Shown: positions 36,516 through 45,811, numbered from the stretch's first letter. The stretch is 64,000 nt of DNA from Tabrizicola sp. (GCF_030694085.1 NZ_JAUXZE010000032.1:62001-126000); one strand, 5' to 3'. The notes: generated from the letters alone by a model not told the origin. Numbers and translations are program-made.

Positions 36516-37451
36516 CTACCTTTCCGGTGCCGGGATGAACTCGTCGTCGTCGTGGGGGGGCAGCTTGAATCTGCCGTGCATCCAGTCCCCGGCCCGCCAG
36601 GCCTCGCGCGCGGCGTCGATCTTCTCTTTCGAGGAGGCGACGAAGTTCCACCAGATGAAGCGGGGCCCGTCCATCGTGGCGCCGCCGAGAAGCATGATCC
36701 GGGCACCCTGCGGGCCTGCCTTGACCGAGACCCGGTCGCCCGGGCGGAAGACCAGCATCCGGCCGGCCTCGAAGGTCTGACCCGCACATGAGATCTCGCC
36801 GTCCAGGATGTAGACCCCGCGGTCCTCATGGTCGTCGGGCAGCGGGATCGAGGCGCCGGGCTGGAGGCGGGCGTCGGCGTAGAAGACCTCGGAGGGCATA
36901 TCCAGGCCGACCTTCTCGCCCCAAGCGGTGCCGAGGATCAGGCGGACCTGTTTTCCCTCGCCCTCCAGTTCCGGCAGGGCGGCGCGTTCCAGGTGGGCAA
37001 AACCGGCGGCATCTTCCTCGCGGTCCTTTGGCAGGGCAAGCCAGGTTTGCAGGCCGAAGAGGGAAAGGGGGGCCTTTCGGGCCTCGCCATCGGTCCGTTC
37101 GGAGTGAGTGATCCCCTGCCCCGCCATCATCCAGTTGACCGCGCCGGGCTCGATCCAGAGGTCGGTGCCCAGGCTGTCACGGTGGTGCATCTTTCCCTTC
37201 AGAAGATAGGTGACTGTCCCGAGGCCGATGTGCGGATGGGGGCGGACGTCGATGCCCTGGCCGGTCAGGAATTCGGCCGGGCCCATCTGGTCGAAGAAGA
37301 TGAAGGGCCCCACCATCTGCCGCTGGGCCGAGGGCAGCGCGCGACGGACTTCGAACCCGCCAAGGTCGCGGGCGCGAGGGACGATGACGGTCTCGATCTG
37401 GTCGACCTGGGTTCCGATCGGAATGGAAGGGTCGAGAAGCGGATTCCACAT
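36516..37451 (-). CDS. Pirin family protein
   Basis: 311 residues from the ATG at 37451, which has an AAAGGAGA ribosome site. Bicupin fold: the N-terminal pirin cupin carries the metal-binding His pattern in DVRPHPHIGLGTVTYLLKG and HRDSLGT... MMAGQGITHSE; the C-terminal cupin (VYILDGEISCAGQTFEAGRM) is degenerate. Bacterial pirins include quercetin dioxygenases and redox regulators; which applies here is not shown. The 311-nt region in front of it holds palindrome copy 3 and repeat copy 2. Confidence 0.92.
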   Translation of the reverse strand: MWNPLLDPSIPIGTQVDQIETVIVPRARDLGGFEVRRALPSAQRQMVGPFIFFDQMGPAEFLTGQGIDVRPHPHIGLGTVTYLLKGKMHHRDSLGTDLWIEPGAVNWMMAGQGITHSERTDGEARKAPLSLFGLQTWLALPKDREEDAAGFAHLERAALPELEGEGKQVRLILGTAWGEKVGLDMPSEVFYADARLQPGASIPLPDDHEDRGVYILDGEISCAGQTFEAGRMLVFRPGDRVSVKAGPQGARIMLLGGATMDGPRFIWWNFVASSKEKIDAAREAWRAGDWMHGRFKLPPHDDDEFIPAPER

Positions 37452-37547
37452 GGGCTGTCTCCTTTGGAGATGAAGGTAGACCCGGGGGGCCGGAATTTCA
37501 TCCCGATGTGTCCGCGCGGAGGGTGTGCGGGGGTGAACAGGGAAAAG

Positions 37548-37619
37548 TGTCCACGGTGGACAAACGCTGAATACCATTTTGTATCAATAGCTTGGTTTCG
37601 GGCATTAACGGTTTCTCAA
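37548..37619. promoter_or_regulatory. Composite palindrome element, copy 3
   Basis: Perfect palindrome TGTCCAC-G-GTGGACA at 37548-37562, TATCAA at 37582-37587 and TTAA-N7-TCAA (CtrA-like) at 37605-37619, the same offsets as in the other two copies. Located between the divergent pirin and CocE-type hydrolase genes, 97 nt from the pirin start codon. Confidence 0.6.
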
Positions 37620-37656
37620 CACCTGCAGACACCCGCGCTTCTGCCCCACGGCGCGC

Positions 37657-37718
37657 GTCGTCGACTGCGTCGCGCCTCGCTGCGCCACCCGACGAGAAGC
37701 CGAAGGCGCACGAGGAGG
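37657..37718. repeat. Nested palindromic repeat, copy 2
   Basis: 62-bp copy of the repeat at 27976 and 44899, slightly more diverged in the middle (CTGCGCCACC loop) but with the same block order and the same GAGGAGG end. It lies 45 nt upstream of the hydrolase ATG. Confidence 0.72.
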
Positions 37719-37762
37719 TTTCCCTCACGAGGCGCTTGAATTGCACGAACGGATAATATCGG

Positions 37763-39784
37763 ATGACATCAGAGAATCGGAAAGGCCCCCTCCTCGTGAC
37801 AATCCGCTCGAATTTCCCTGCCGAGATCACCGAAATCGAAGACCTGTCGATCCCGATGCCCGACGGCACCCGACTGTCCGCAAGGGTCTGGCTGCCCGTC
37901 GATGCCACCGCTCGCCCCGTCCCGGCCGTGCTGGAATACATCCCCTACCGCAAGCGCGACGGGACCCTGGCCCGCGACGAGCTGATGCATCCTTACGTGG
38001 CGGGCCACGGCTATGCCTGCGTCCGGGTCGACATCCGGGGCAATGGCGACAGCGATGGGCTGATGGAGGACGAATACTCGGCGCAAGAGCTGCAAGACGC
38101 CTGTGACGTGATCGCCTGGCTGGCAAAGCAGGACTGGTGCAGCGGCAGCGTGGGGATGATGGGGAAAAGCTGGGGCGGGTTCAACTGCCTGCAGACGGCG
38201 TTTCTGCAACCCCCGGCACTGAGGGCGGTGATCTCGGTCTATTCCACGACCGACCGCTTTGCCGATGACATCCACTTCAAGGGCGGCGCTTTGCTGGGGG
38301 AAAACTTCGGCTGGGGGTCGGTGATGCTGAGCTATTCGTCGCGCCCCGGCGATCCTCTGCTGCACAATGGCTGGCGCGAGACCTGGTTGCAGCGGTTGCA
38401 GAACCAGCCTTTCCATGCGCCGGGCTGGGCGTCGCACCAGACGCGCGACGCCTATTGGAAGCACGGCTCGATCTGCGAGGACTGGGACCGGATGACCGTC
38501 CCGATCCTGTCCTTCGGCGGCTGGAACGACAACTACATGAACACTGTGGCCGCGCTGATGGAGAATGCGCGCGGGCCGGTGAAGGGGATCATCGGGCCCT
38601 GGGTGCATCAGTATCCGCATACGGCAGTGCCGGGACCGAAGATCGGGTTCCTGCAACTTGCGATCCGCTGGTGGGACCGCTGGCTGAAGGACATCCCGAA
38701 CGGGGCCGAGGATGATCCGGCCTTCCGCGCCTACATGCTGCACTCGGCACCGCCGAACCCAAGCGCGGACCACCGCGACGGGCACTGGATTGCGGAATCG
38801 GAATGGCCGACGCCCCGGGTGTCGCGCCGGGTTTTGCTGGTTTCGGATGCGGGGTTGGGGGTTGCTGGGCCGCTCACAGCCAGCCTCTGCACGCCGCAGC
38901 ATCTGGGCATGACGGCGGGCGAGTTCTTTCCGATGGGGCTGAATGGCGAGATGTCGGGCGACCAGCGCACGGATGATGCGTTGTCGGTCTGTTTCGATGC
39001 GGCAGCCTTGTCGGAGCCGCTGGAGCTGCTGGGCGCCGCAAGACTGTCGCTGCGTCTGGCGTCGGACAAGCCGCTGGCCTTCCTGGTGGCGCGGCTGTGC
39101 GACGTGGCGCCGGATGGGTCCTCGGTCAGGATCGCGCATGGCATCCTGAACCTCTGCCACCGCCGCAGCCCCGAAGCGCCGGAGCCGATGCTGCCTGGCG
39201 TGCCGGAGGATGTGACGCTGGTCCTGGACCAGATGGGCTATCGGGTGGCCGCGGGGCACAAGCTGCGGCTGGCGCTGTCGACGACCTACTGGCCCTTCGT
39301 CTGGCCCAGCCCCGAAGCGGCAACGCTGCAGATCAGCCAAGCGAGTCTGGACCTGCCGGTCCATCAGGGGACGGGCGAGGAATGGGTGCCTCCACCCGCC
39401 GAGACGGCAGCCCCCTGGAAGCACCGGATGCTGCGGGTCGGGTCGGCCAGCCGCAAGATCGAGAGCGACCTGATTGCGGGCCGTCATGCGCTGGTGGTCG
39501 AGGACGACCAGGGCGACCCGGAGAACCTGACGCATGGGCTGGTGACGGGCGAGCATACGACGGAACGCTGGGAGATCGGTGCAGACCCCTTGTCCGCGCG
39601 GGCCGAGATCACCTGGGAGCAACACCTGTCGCGCGGCGACTGGCGGGTGCGGACGCGGGCCGAGACGGTGATGACCGCGACGGCCACGCATCTGCGGATG
39701 CAGGCGATCTTGACCGCATGGGAGAGCGGAACAGTCGTTTTCCAGCGCGACTGGGACGAGACGGTTGCACGAGACTTTGTGTAA
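37763..39784 (+). CDS. CocE/NonD family alpha/beta hydrolase (peptidase S15-like)
   Basis: 673 residues. N-terminal alpha/beta hydrolase of the X-Pro dipeptidyl-peptidase/cocaine esterase group: LSIPMPDGTRLSARVWLP, VRVDIRGNGDSDG, the nucleophile Ser in GMMGKSWGGFN (about residue 136), Asp in GGWNDNYMN and His in GPWVHQYPH, followed by the C-terminal galactose-binding-like domain (from about 400). No signal peptide, so cytoplasmic. The real start may be the GTG at 37796, which fits the family's N-terminus better. Just upstream of a peptide-type ABC importer, so it may cleave the imported compound. Confidence 0.88.
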   Translation: MTSENRKGPLLVTIRSNFPAEITEIEDLSIPMPDGTRLSARVWLPVDATARPVPAVLEYIPYRKRDGTLARDELMHPYVAGHGYACVRVDIRGNGDSDGLMEDEYSAQELQDACDVIAWLAKQDWCSGSVGMMGKSWGGFNCLQTAFLQPPALRAVISVYSTTDRFADDIHFKGGALLGENFGWGSVMLSYSSRPGDPLLHNGWRETWLQRLQNQPFHAPGWASHQTRDAYWKHGSICEDWDRMTVPILSFGGWNDNYMNTVAALMENARGPVKGIIGPWVHQYPHTAVPGPKIGFLQLAIRWWDRWLKDIPNGAEDDPAFRAYMLHSAPPNPSADHRDGHWIAESEWPTPRVSRRVLLVSDAGLGVAGPLTASLCTPQHLGMTAGEFFPMGLNGEMSGDQRTDDALSVCFDAAALSEPLELLGAARLSLRLASDKPLAFLVARLCDVAPDGSSVRIAHGILNLCHRRSPEAPEPMLPGVPEDVTLVLDQMGYRVAAGHKLRLALSTTYWPFVWPSPEAATLQISQASLDLPVHQGTGEEWVPPPAETAAPWKHRMLRVGSASRKIESDLIAGRHALVVEDDQGDPENLTHGLVTGEHTTERWEIGADPLSARAEITWEQHLSRGDWRVRTRAETVMTATATHLRMQAILTAWESGTVVFQRDWDETVARDFV

Positions 39785-39885
39785 CCGCGCGTGAGAAATC
39801 GTTTGTCGCACGGGGCGGTTCGCGGTTTATTGATCCTCAAGTCAACAAAAGAATCCCCGAAACGGGGCCAATCAGGGAGACGGCA

Positions 39886-41484
39886 ATGAACGACAAGCAC
39901 AAGCAGCTTGACTGGATGGTGGCGCAGGCCAAGCAGGGTCGGATGACCCGGCGCGAATTCGTCGGGCGGACGACGGCCCTTGGCGTGTCGGCGGGCCTTG
40001 CCTCGGCGCTGTTCGGCAAGGCGGTGCAGGCGCAGGAGGCCAAGAAGGGCGGCGTGATCCGTGTCGGCATGCAGGGCGGGGAATCGACCAACAGCCTTGA
40101 TCCGGCGCTGGCGGCTTCGGAAGTGCCGTTCCAGGTGAACATGACCTGGGGCGAGATGCTGTGCGACGTGAACCCTGACGGCACGATCGACCCGCGGATC
40201 GCCGAAGAGATCTCGTCCAACGCCGACGCGACGGAATGGAAGTTCAAGATCCGCGCGGGCGTGGAATATCACGGCGGCGGCACGGTGACGGCCGAGGACG
40301 TGGTGGCGACGCTGAAGCGGCACACCGACGAGAAGGCGCAGTCCGGCGCACTGGGGATCGTGCAGGGCATCACGGACATGAAGGCCGAGGGGGACATGGT
40401 CACCCTGAAGCTGAACGCAGCCAACGCCGACCTGCCCTTCCTGATGGGCGACTATCACCTGATCATCCAGCCCGGCGGCGGCGTGGACAATCCGGCGGCT
40501 GGCATCGGCGCGGGGCCCTACCAGGTCGTCGTGAACGAACCCGGCGTCCGGCACACGTTCAAGAAGCACGCGAACTACTTCGACAGCACCATCGGCCATG
40601 CCGACGAGGTCGAGATCCTGGTCATCAACGACAACACGGCGCGGACGGCGGCGCTGCAGTCGGGCCAGATCCACATGATCAACCGGGTCGACCCGAAGAT
40701 CGTCGACCTTCTGAAGGGCGTGCCGGGGGTGCAGATCAAGGCCGTCCCGGGTCGGGGGCACTATGTCTTCATCATGCACTGCGACAAGGCCCCCTTCGAC
40801 AACAACGACCTGCGGATGGCGCTGAAACTTGCGATCAACCGGGGCGAGATGGTCGAGAAGATCCTGGGCGGCCTTGGCACCCCGGGCAACGACTTCCCGA
40901 TCAACGCGGCCTACCCGCTGTTCGAGGACACGTTCGAGCAGCGTGAATACGACGCGGCGAAGGCGGCAGAGTATTATGCGAAGTCCGGCCATGACGGCAG
41001 CCCGATCGTTCTGGCGACCGCTCCGGGGGCTTTCCCGGGCGCGGTCGATGCGGCGAACCTGTTCGCGGCCAGCGCCAATGCGGCGGGCATCCCGTTGCAG
41101 GTGAAGCTGGAGCCCGATGACGGCTACTGGTCGAACGTCTGGAACGTGGCGCCGTTCTGCGCGTCCTACTGGGGCGGGCGGCCGGTGCAGGACCAGATGT
41201 ACTCGACGGCCTATCTGTCGACCGCCGAATGGAACGACACCAAGTTCAGGAACGCCAAGTTCGACGAGCTGCTGCTTGCCGCCCGGGGCGAGCTGGACAC
41301 TGCAAAGCGCAGCGGCATGTACAGCGAAATGGCGCAGATCCTGCGCGACGAGGGTGGCCTGATCCTGCCGATGTTCAACGACTTCGTGTCGGGCGTCAGC
41401 GACAACATCGGCGGCTGGGTCGACGACCCGAACGGCGAGCTGATGAACGGTCGTGCGCAGGTCCGTTGCTGGCTGAACGCCTGA
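39886..41484 (+). CDS. ABC transporter substrate-binding protein, peptide/nickel family
   Basis: 532 residues from the ATG at 39886 (GGGAGA upstream). A twin-arginine-type signal is visible (MTRREFVGRTTALGVSAGLA, about residues 20-39), so export by the Tat route is likely. The mature part is an SBP_bac_5 protein (GGVIRVGMQGGESTNSLDP, the lobe-crossing NDNTARTAALQSGQ, DNNDLRMALKLAINR). It heads an operon with two permeases and a fused ATPase. The ligand (peptide, opine, glycoside or other) cannot be read from sequence. Confidence 0.93.
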   Translation: MNDKHKQLDWMVAQAKQGRMTRREFVGRTTALGVSAGLASALFGKAVQAQEAKKGGVIRVGMQGGESTNSLDPALAASEVPFQVNMTWGEMLCDVNPDGTIDPRIAEEISSNADATEWKFKIRAGVEYHGGGTVTAEDVVATLKRHTDEKAQSGALGIVQGITDMKAEGDMVTLKLNAANADLPFLMGDYHLIIQPGGGVDNPAAGIGAGPYQVVVNEPGVRHTFKKHANYFDSTIGHADEVEILVINDNTARTAALQSGQIHMINRVDPKIVDLLKGVPGVQIKAVPGRGHYVFIMHCDKAPFDNNDLRMALKLAINRGEMVEKILGGLGTPGNDFPINAAYPLFEDTFEQREYDAAKAAEYYAKSGHDGSPIVLATAPGAFPGAVDAANLFAASANAAGIPLQVKLEPDDGYWSNVWNVAPFCASYWGGRPVQDQMYSTAYLSTAEWNDTKFRNAKFDELLLAARGELDTAKRSGMYSEMAQILRDEGGLILPMFNDFVSGVSDNIGGWVDDPNGELMNGRAQVRCWLNA

Positions 41485-41494
41485 GGCCGGCCCG

Positions 41495-42451
41495 GTGCAT
41501 CCGATCCTGAAACTGCTGGTCCAGCGCATCGCGCTGGGCCTCCTGCTCTTGCTGGCCGTGTCCGCAGTGATCTTCCTGGGCGTCGAGGCGCTGCCCGGCG
41601 ATACCGCACAGGCGATCCTGGGCCAGCAGGCGACGCCCGAGGCGCTGGCCAACCTGCGCGAGAAGATGGGGCTGAACGAGCCACCGCTGACGCGCTATTT
41701 TCAGTGGCTGGGCGGTATCCTGACGGGTGATCTGGGCAAGGCCCTGACGAATGGTGCCGACATCGCGCAGTCGATCGGGCAGAGGCTGGGGAACACGCTG
41801 TTCCTGGCCGGATGCGCTGCGGCCATTTCGGTACCGCTGGCGATCCTGCTTGGGCTGACCGCTGCGCGCCATGCCGGAAAATGGCCGGACAAGGTGATCT
41901 CGGGGATCACGCTGACCACGATCAGCCTGCCCGAATTCGTGGCGGCCTATTTCGTCATCTACATCTTCACCCAACTGATCCCGATCTTTCAGCCCGTGGC
42001 GATGGTCTTTCCCGGCATGACCTTCTGGGCCAAGCTGAACGCGGTCGCACTGCCCGTCATCGTGCTGGTGCTTGTCGTCCTGGCGCACATGATGCGGATG
42101 ACGCGGGCGGCGATCCTGAACGTCATGCAGTCCGCCTATATCGAGACGGCAGAACTCAAGGGTCTGTCCCCGATGACGGTGATCTGGCGTCACGCCTTCC
42201 CGAACGCCATCGCCCCGGTCGTCAGTGTCGTGATGCTGAACATGGCCTACCTTGTCGTCGGCGTCGTCGTGGTGGAGGTGGTCTTCGGCTACAACGCGCT
42301 GGGGCAGTACCTGGTCGACCACGTCACCAAGCGTGACCTGCCCGTGGTGCAGGCCGTCGGCCTGATCTTTGCCGCCGTCTACATCTTCCTGAACATGCTG
42401 GCCGACATCATCGGCATCCTGGCCAACCCGCGTCTGAGGCACCCGAAATGA
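41495..42451 (+). CDS. ABC transporter permease, DppB type
   Basis: 318 residues from a GTG 10 nt after the binding-protein stop codon. About six membrane segments; the ATPase-contact EAA loop is in YIETAELKGLSPMTVIWRHA, and the N-terminal LLLLLAVSAVIFLGVEALPGD matches DppB/OppB permeases. It pairs with the next permease, whose start overlaps its stop (ATGA). Confidence 0.93.
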   Translation: MHPILKLLVQRIALGLLLLLAVSAVIFLGVEALPGDTAQAILGQQATPEALANLREKMGLNEPPLTRYFQWLGGILTGDLGKALTNGADIAQSIGQRLGNTLFLAGCAAAISVPLAILLGLTAARHAGKWPDKVISGITLTTISLPEFVAAYFVIYIFTQLIPIFQPVAMVFPGMTFWAKLNAVALPVIVLVLVVLAHMMRMTRAAILNVMQSAYIETAELKGLSPMTVIWRHAFPNAIAPVVSVVMLNMAYLVVGVVVVEVVFGYNALGQYLVDHVTKRDLPVVQAVGLIFAAVYIFLNMLADIIGILANPRLRHPK

Positions 42452-43263
42452 GGATCCCCATTTCTGCCCTCATCGGACTGGTGCTGACCGGCACCTTCCT
42501 CTTTGTCGCAATCTTCGCGCAATGGATTGCGCCGTACCCGATCAGGGACGTCTCCGGTGGGCAGTGGGAGGGTCCTTCGGCACAGTTCTGGCTGGGGACC
42601 GACACCATCGGCCGAGATATCCTGAGCCGCCTGATCTACGGCGCGCAGATCACCATCTTCGTGGCGCTGGCCTCTTCTGTGCTGGCCTTTTCGCTAGGGG
42701 CCTTCCTGGGGTTCCTTGCGGCGGTCAAGGGCGGCTGGATCGATCAGGTCCTGTCGCGGATCGTCGATCTGGTGATGGCGGTGCCCTCGCTGATCGTGGC
42801 GCTGGTGATGCTGTCGGTGCTGCCCTTGAACCTGACCGTGCTGATCCTGGTGATGGGGGTGCTGGATTCGACGCGGGTGTTCCGGCTGTCCCGCGCCGTT
42901 GCCGCCGACATTGCGGTGATGGACTATGTCGAGGCCGCGAAACTGCGCGGCGAGAAAGGCACCTGGGTCATCTTCCGGGAAATCCTGCCCAACGCCCTGT
43001 CGCCCCTGGTGGCCGAGTTCGGGCTGCGGTTCATCTTCGCGGTCCTGTTCATTTCGACCTTGTCGTTCCTGGGCCTGGGCATCCAGCCGCCCTTGGCCGA
43101 CTGGGGCGGGATGGTGAAGGAAAACAAGGACGGGCTGATCTATGGCAAGTCGGCCGCCCTGTTGCCGGCCGCCGCGATTGCCGCGCTGGCGATCAGCGTC
43201 AACCTGGTCGCCGACTGGATTCTGACACGCACCTCCAGCCTGAAAGGAGGCCGCGGTGGCTGA
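42448..43263 (+). CDS. ABC transporter permease, DppC type
   Basis: 271 residues, about six membrane segments. The DppC features are LGTDTIGRDILSRLIYGAQI near the N-terminus and the EAA loop YVEAAKLRGEKGTWVIFREI. Overlaps the upstream permease by four bases and the downstream ATPase gene by eight, so the whole importer is translationally coupled. Confidence 0.93.
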   Translation: MRIPISALIGLVLTGTFLFVAIFAQWIAPYPIRDVSGGQWEGPSAQFWLGTDTIGRDILSRLIYGAQITIFVALASSVLAFSLGAFLGFLAAVKGGWIDQVLSRIVDLVMAVPSLIVALVMLSVLPLNLTVLILVMGVLDSTRVFRLSRAVAADIAVMDYVEAAKLRGEKGTWVIFREILPNALSPLVAEFGLRFIFAVLFISTLSFLGLGIQPPLADWGGMVKENKDGLIYGKSAALLPAAAIAALAISVNLVADWILTRTSSLKGGRGG

Positions 43264-44890
43264 TCCCCTGTTGCAGATCAAGGGCCTGGTGATCGAAGCG
43301 ACGTCCTATCCGCCGGGCGAGCCTCCCAAAGAGGTGACGCTGGTGCATGGGGTGGACCTGACCCTGGCACGCGGCCGCGTGCTGGGCCTGATCGGAGAAT
43401 CGGGGGCCGGCAAGTCCACCATCGGGCTGTCCGCGATGGCCTACGGGCGCGGCGGTGTGCGGCTGACCGGGGGCACGATCCATCTGAACGGACGGGAAAT
43501 CCGGCTGGCGGATGCCAAGGCATTGCGCGCCCTGCGGGGGCGCGAGGTGACCTATGTCTCGCAATCTGCGGCGGCCAGTTTCAATCCGGCCAGGCAGATC
43601 ATGGAGCAGGTTATCGAATCCTCGCTGTCGCATGGGCTGATGACCAAGCCCGAGGCCGAGGCACGGGCGGTGGCGCTGTTCCGCAAGCTGGGGCTGCCGA
43701 ACCCGGAAAGCATCGGCAAGCGCTATCCGCACCAGGTGTCGGGCGGGCAGTTGCAGCGGTGCATGACGGCGATGGCGCTGTGCCCGAAGCCCGATCTGGT
43801 GATTTTCGACGAACCGACGACCGCTCTGGACGTCACCACGCAGATCGATGTCCTTGCCGCGATCAAGGAGGCGATCCGGGATACCCATGTCGCTGCGCTC
43901 TATATCACGCATGACCTTGCCGTGGTGGCGCAGGTCGCAGACGACATCATGGTGCTGCGGCATGGCCGGATGGTGGAGTTGGGCGAGACCGGCCAGATCA
44001 TCCACCGGCCGACGCAGGACTATACGAAGGCGCTGGTCTCGGTCCGCAGTCTTGACCATGTGGAAAAGGCTCCCGCACCGCCGATCCTGCAGGTGCAGAA
44101 CCTGACGGCGCGGTATCGGGGGACGAATTTCGACGTCTTGAAGAACGTCTCGGTGGACCTTCCGGTGGGTCAGACGCTGGCTGTGGTCGGCGAAAGCGGC
44201 TCGGGCAAGTCGACACTGGCGCGGGCGATCACCGGGCTTTTGCCGCCGTCGGCGGGGCGGATCACCTTTGCCGGGCGGCAATTGTCGGCGGACCTTGCGG
44301 GGCGCACCAAGGACGACCTGCGCGAGATCCAGATGATCTACCAGATGGCCGACACCGCGATGAACCCGCGACAGACCGTGGGCACGATCATCGGGCGACC
44401 GCTGGAGTTCTACTTCGGTCTGAAGGGCGAGGCGCGGGACCGCCGGGTGCAGGAGCTTCTGGACCAGATCGAGATGGGCAAGGGATTTGCCGACCGCTTT
44501 CCGGCGGAACTTTCGGGGGGCCAGAAGCAGCGGGTCTGCATCGCGCGGGCGCTGGCGGCGAACCCGAAGCTGATCATCTGCGATGAGGTGACCTCGGCGT
44601 TGGACCCGCTGGTGGCGGACGGAATTCTGAAACTGTTGCTGAACCTGCAGGCCGAAGCGGGGGTGGCCTACCTTTTCATCACGCATGATCTGGCGACGGT
44701 GAAGGCCATCGCCGACAAGATTGCGGTAATGTTCAAGGGGGCCGTGGTGCGCTACGGGCAGAAGACCGACGTGCTGACCCCGCCCTTCGACGATTACACC
44801 GACCTCTTGCTGTCCTCGGTCCCGGAGATGGAACAGGGCTGGCTGGAACAGGTGATCGCGCATCGGAAGATGGAAAGTGCGGGGAACTGA
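43256..44890 (+). CDS. ABC transporter ATPase, fused DppD-DppF type
   Basis: 544 residues with two complete nucleotide-binding domains. First half: Walker A GESGAGKST, signature SGGQLQR, Walker B VIFDEPTTALD. Second half (from about 275): GESGSGKST, SGGQKQR, IICDEVTSALD. Such fused ATPases power dipeptide/glutathione-type importers. GTG start with a strong AAAGGAGG eight bases upstream, inside the permease gene. A palindromic repeat follows the stop codon. Confidence 0.94.
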   Translation: MADPLLQIKGLVIEATSYPPGEPPKEVTLVHGVDLTLARGRVLGLIGESGAGKSTIGLSAMAYGRGGVRLTGGTIHLNGREIRLADAKALRALRGREVTYVSQSAAASFNPARQIMEQVIESSLSHGLMTKPEAEARAVALFRKLGLPNPESIGKRYPHQVSGGQLQRCMTAMALCPKPDLVIFDEPTTALDVTTQIDVLAAIKEAIRDTHVAALYITHDLAVVAQVADDIMVLRHGRMVELGETGQIIHRPTQDYTKALVSVRSLDHVEKAPAPPILQVQNLTARYRGTNFDVLKNVSVDLPVGQTLAVVGESGSGKSTLARAITGLLPPSAGRITFAGRQLSADLAGRTKDDLREIQMIYQMADTAMNPRQTVGTIIGRPLEFYFGLKGEARDRRVQELLDQIEMGKGFADRFPAELSGGQKQRVCIARALAANPKLIICDEVTSALDPLVADGILKLLLNLQAEAGVAYLFITHDLATVKAIADKIAVMFKGAVVRYGQKTDVLTPPFDDYTDLLLSSVPEMEQGWLEQVIAHRKMESAGN

Positions 44891-44898
44891 ACTGCTGC

Positions 44899-44965
44899 TC
44901 GTCGATGACTGCGTCGCTCCTCGCTGGGGTGCCATCCGACGAGAAGACGAAGTCGCACGAGGAGG
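44899..44965. repeat. Nested palindromic repeat, copy 3
   Basis: 67-bp copy of the repeat at 27976 and 37657. It begins 8 nt after the ATPase stop codon. Its last bases, GAGGAGG (44959-44965), lie 12 nt before the next ATG, so the repeat provides that gene's ribosome-binding site, and folding of the hairpin would mask it. Confidence 0.75.
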
Positions 44966-44977
44966 CGTCCGGCCGAA

Positions 44978-45811
44978 ATGACCAAACTTCTGCTTATCAT
45001 CCTGGACGGAGTCCCCTACCGGAACTGGCGGCGGCTCTTCGGCAACCTGGAAGGCTGGGTCGAACAGGGCGAGGCCCAGGTGCGGCGGATGCGGGCGGTG
45101 CTGCCTTCGACGTCGGCGTCCTGCTACGCCTCGATCCACACCGGGGTGCCGCCGCAGCAACACCACATCTGGGACAATGCGGATATCCGGCGGGTCACCT
45201 ATCCCGACGTCTTCAGCGAGGTGACGCTGGCGGGAAAGAAGACGGGCGCCGTGACGCACAGCTACTGGTCGGAATTCTTCAACCGCGCGCCCTTCGATGT
45301 GGTCCGCGACATCGAATATGACGAGCCGGGGGGGCCGATCACGCACGGGCGGTTTCACACGATGCACGGCTACGGGCACGCGAACCAGATGACGCCGTCG
45401 GACCATGATCTATTCGGGACGTTGACGCGGCTGTGCGAGGTCAAGGGCATCGACTACGGCATCCTGCACACCTGCACTCTGGACAGCATGGGCCACCGCT
45501 TCTTCCACGACTGCGCCGAGATGGACCATGCCTGCTTCCACATGGACGCGATCCTGGCCCCGTTCCTCCACCGCTGGCGGAAATCGGGCTACGAGGTCAT
45601 CGTCACCGCCGACCACGGCCAGGACGCGCGCGGGCATCATGGCGGGACCGGCGAGGATCAGCGGGACTTTGCGTTCTATTACTTCGGAACCAGCAGTTTG
45701 CCGCCCGAAGATCATGTGCTGGATCAACTGGCGCTGGCGCCGTCCATCTTGACGCGGATGGGGGTGCCGGTGCCGCCGACGATGCAGGCCAAACCCTTCT
45801 TCACCCCCTGA
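44978..45811 (+). CDS. Type-I phosphodiesterase/nucleotide pyrophosphatase-like (alkaline phosphatase superfamily)
   Basis: 277 residues. Metal-binding Asp in LLLIILDGVPY, nucleophile region LPSTSASCYASIHTGVPP, and the late metal site VTADHGQDARGHHGG, as in the Phosphodiest family. No signal peptide, so it acts in the cytoplasm. It follows the ABC importer operon across a 67-bp palindromic repeat, suggesting that the imported ligand contains a phosphodiester or that this enzyme finishes its breakdown; this is inference. Confidence 0.85.
   Translation: MTKLLLIILDGVPYRNWRRLFGNLEGWVEQGEAQVRRMRAVLPSTSASCYASIHTGVPPQQHHIWDNADIRRVTYPDVFSEVTLAGKKTGAVTHSYWSEFFNRAPFDVVRDIEYDEPGGPITHGRFHTMHGYGHANQMTPSDHDLFGTLTRLCEVKGIDYGILHTCTLDSMGHRFFHDCAEMDHACFHMDAILAPFLHRWRKSGYEVIVTADHGQDARGHHGGTGEDQRDFAFYYFGTSSLPPEDHVLDQLALAPSILTRMGVPVPPTMQAKPFFTP

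Noticed and set aside
37769..39811. 680-codon minus-strand frame opposite the CocE-type hydrolase
   Set aside because: No recognisable motif; shadow of a high-GC gene with clear catalytic residues.
39855..39867. CCCCG-AAA-CGGGG hairpin before the ABC binding-protein gene as an attenuator
   Set aside because: Only 5 bp, no T-run and no leader peptide; too weak to call.
39097..39885. Upstream extension of the ABC binding protein
   Set aside because: Overlaps the 3' half of the CocE-type gene in another frame; the Tat signal begins at 39886.
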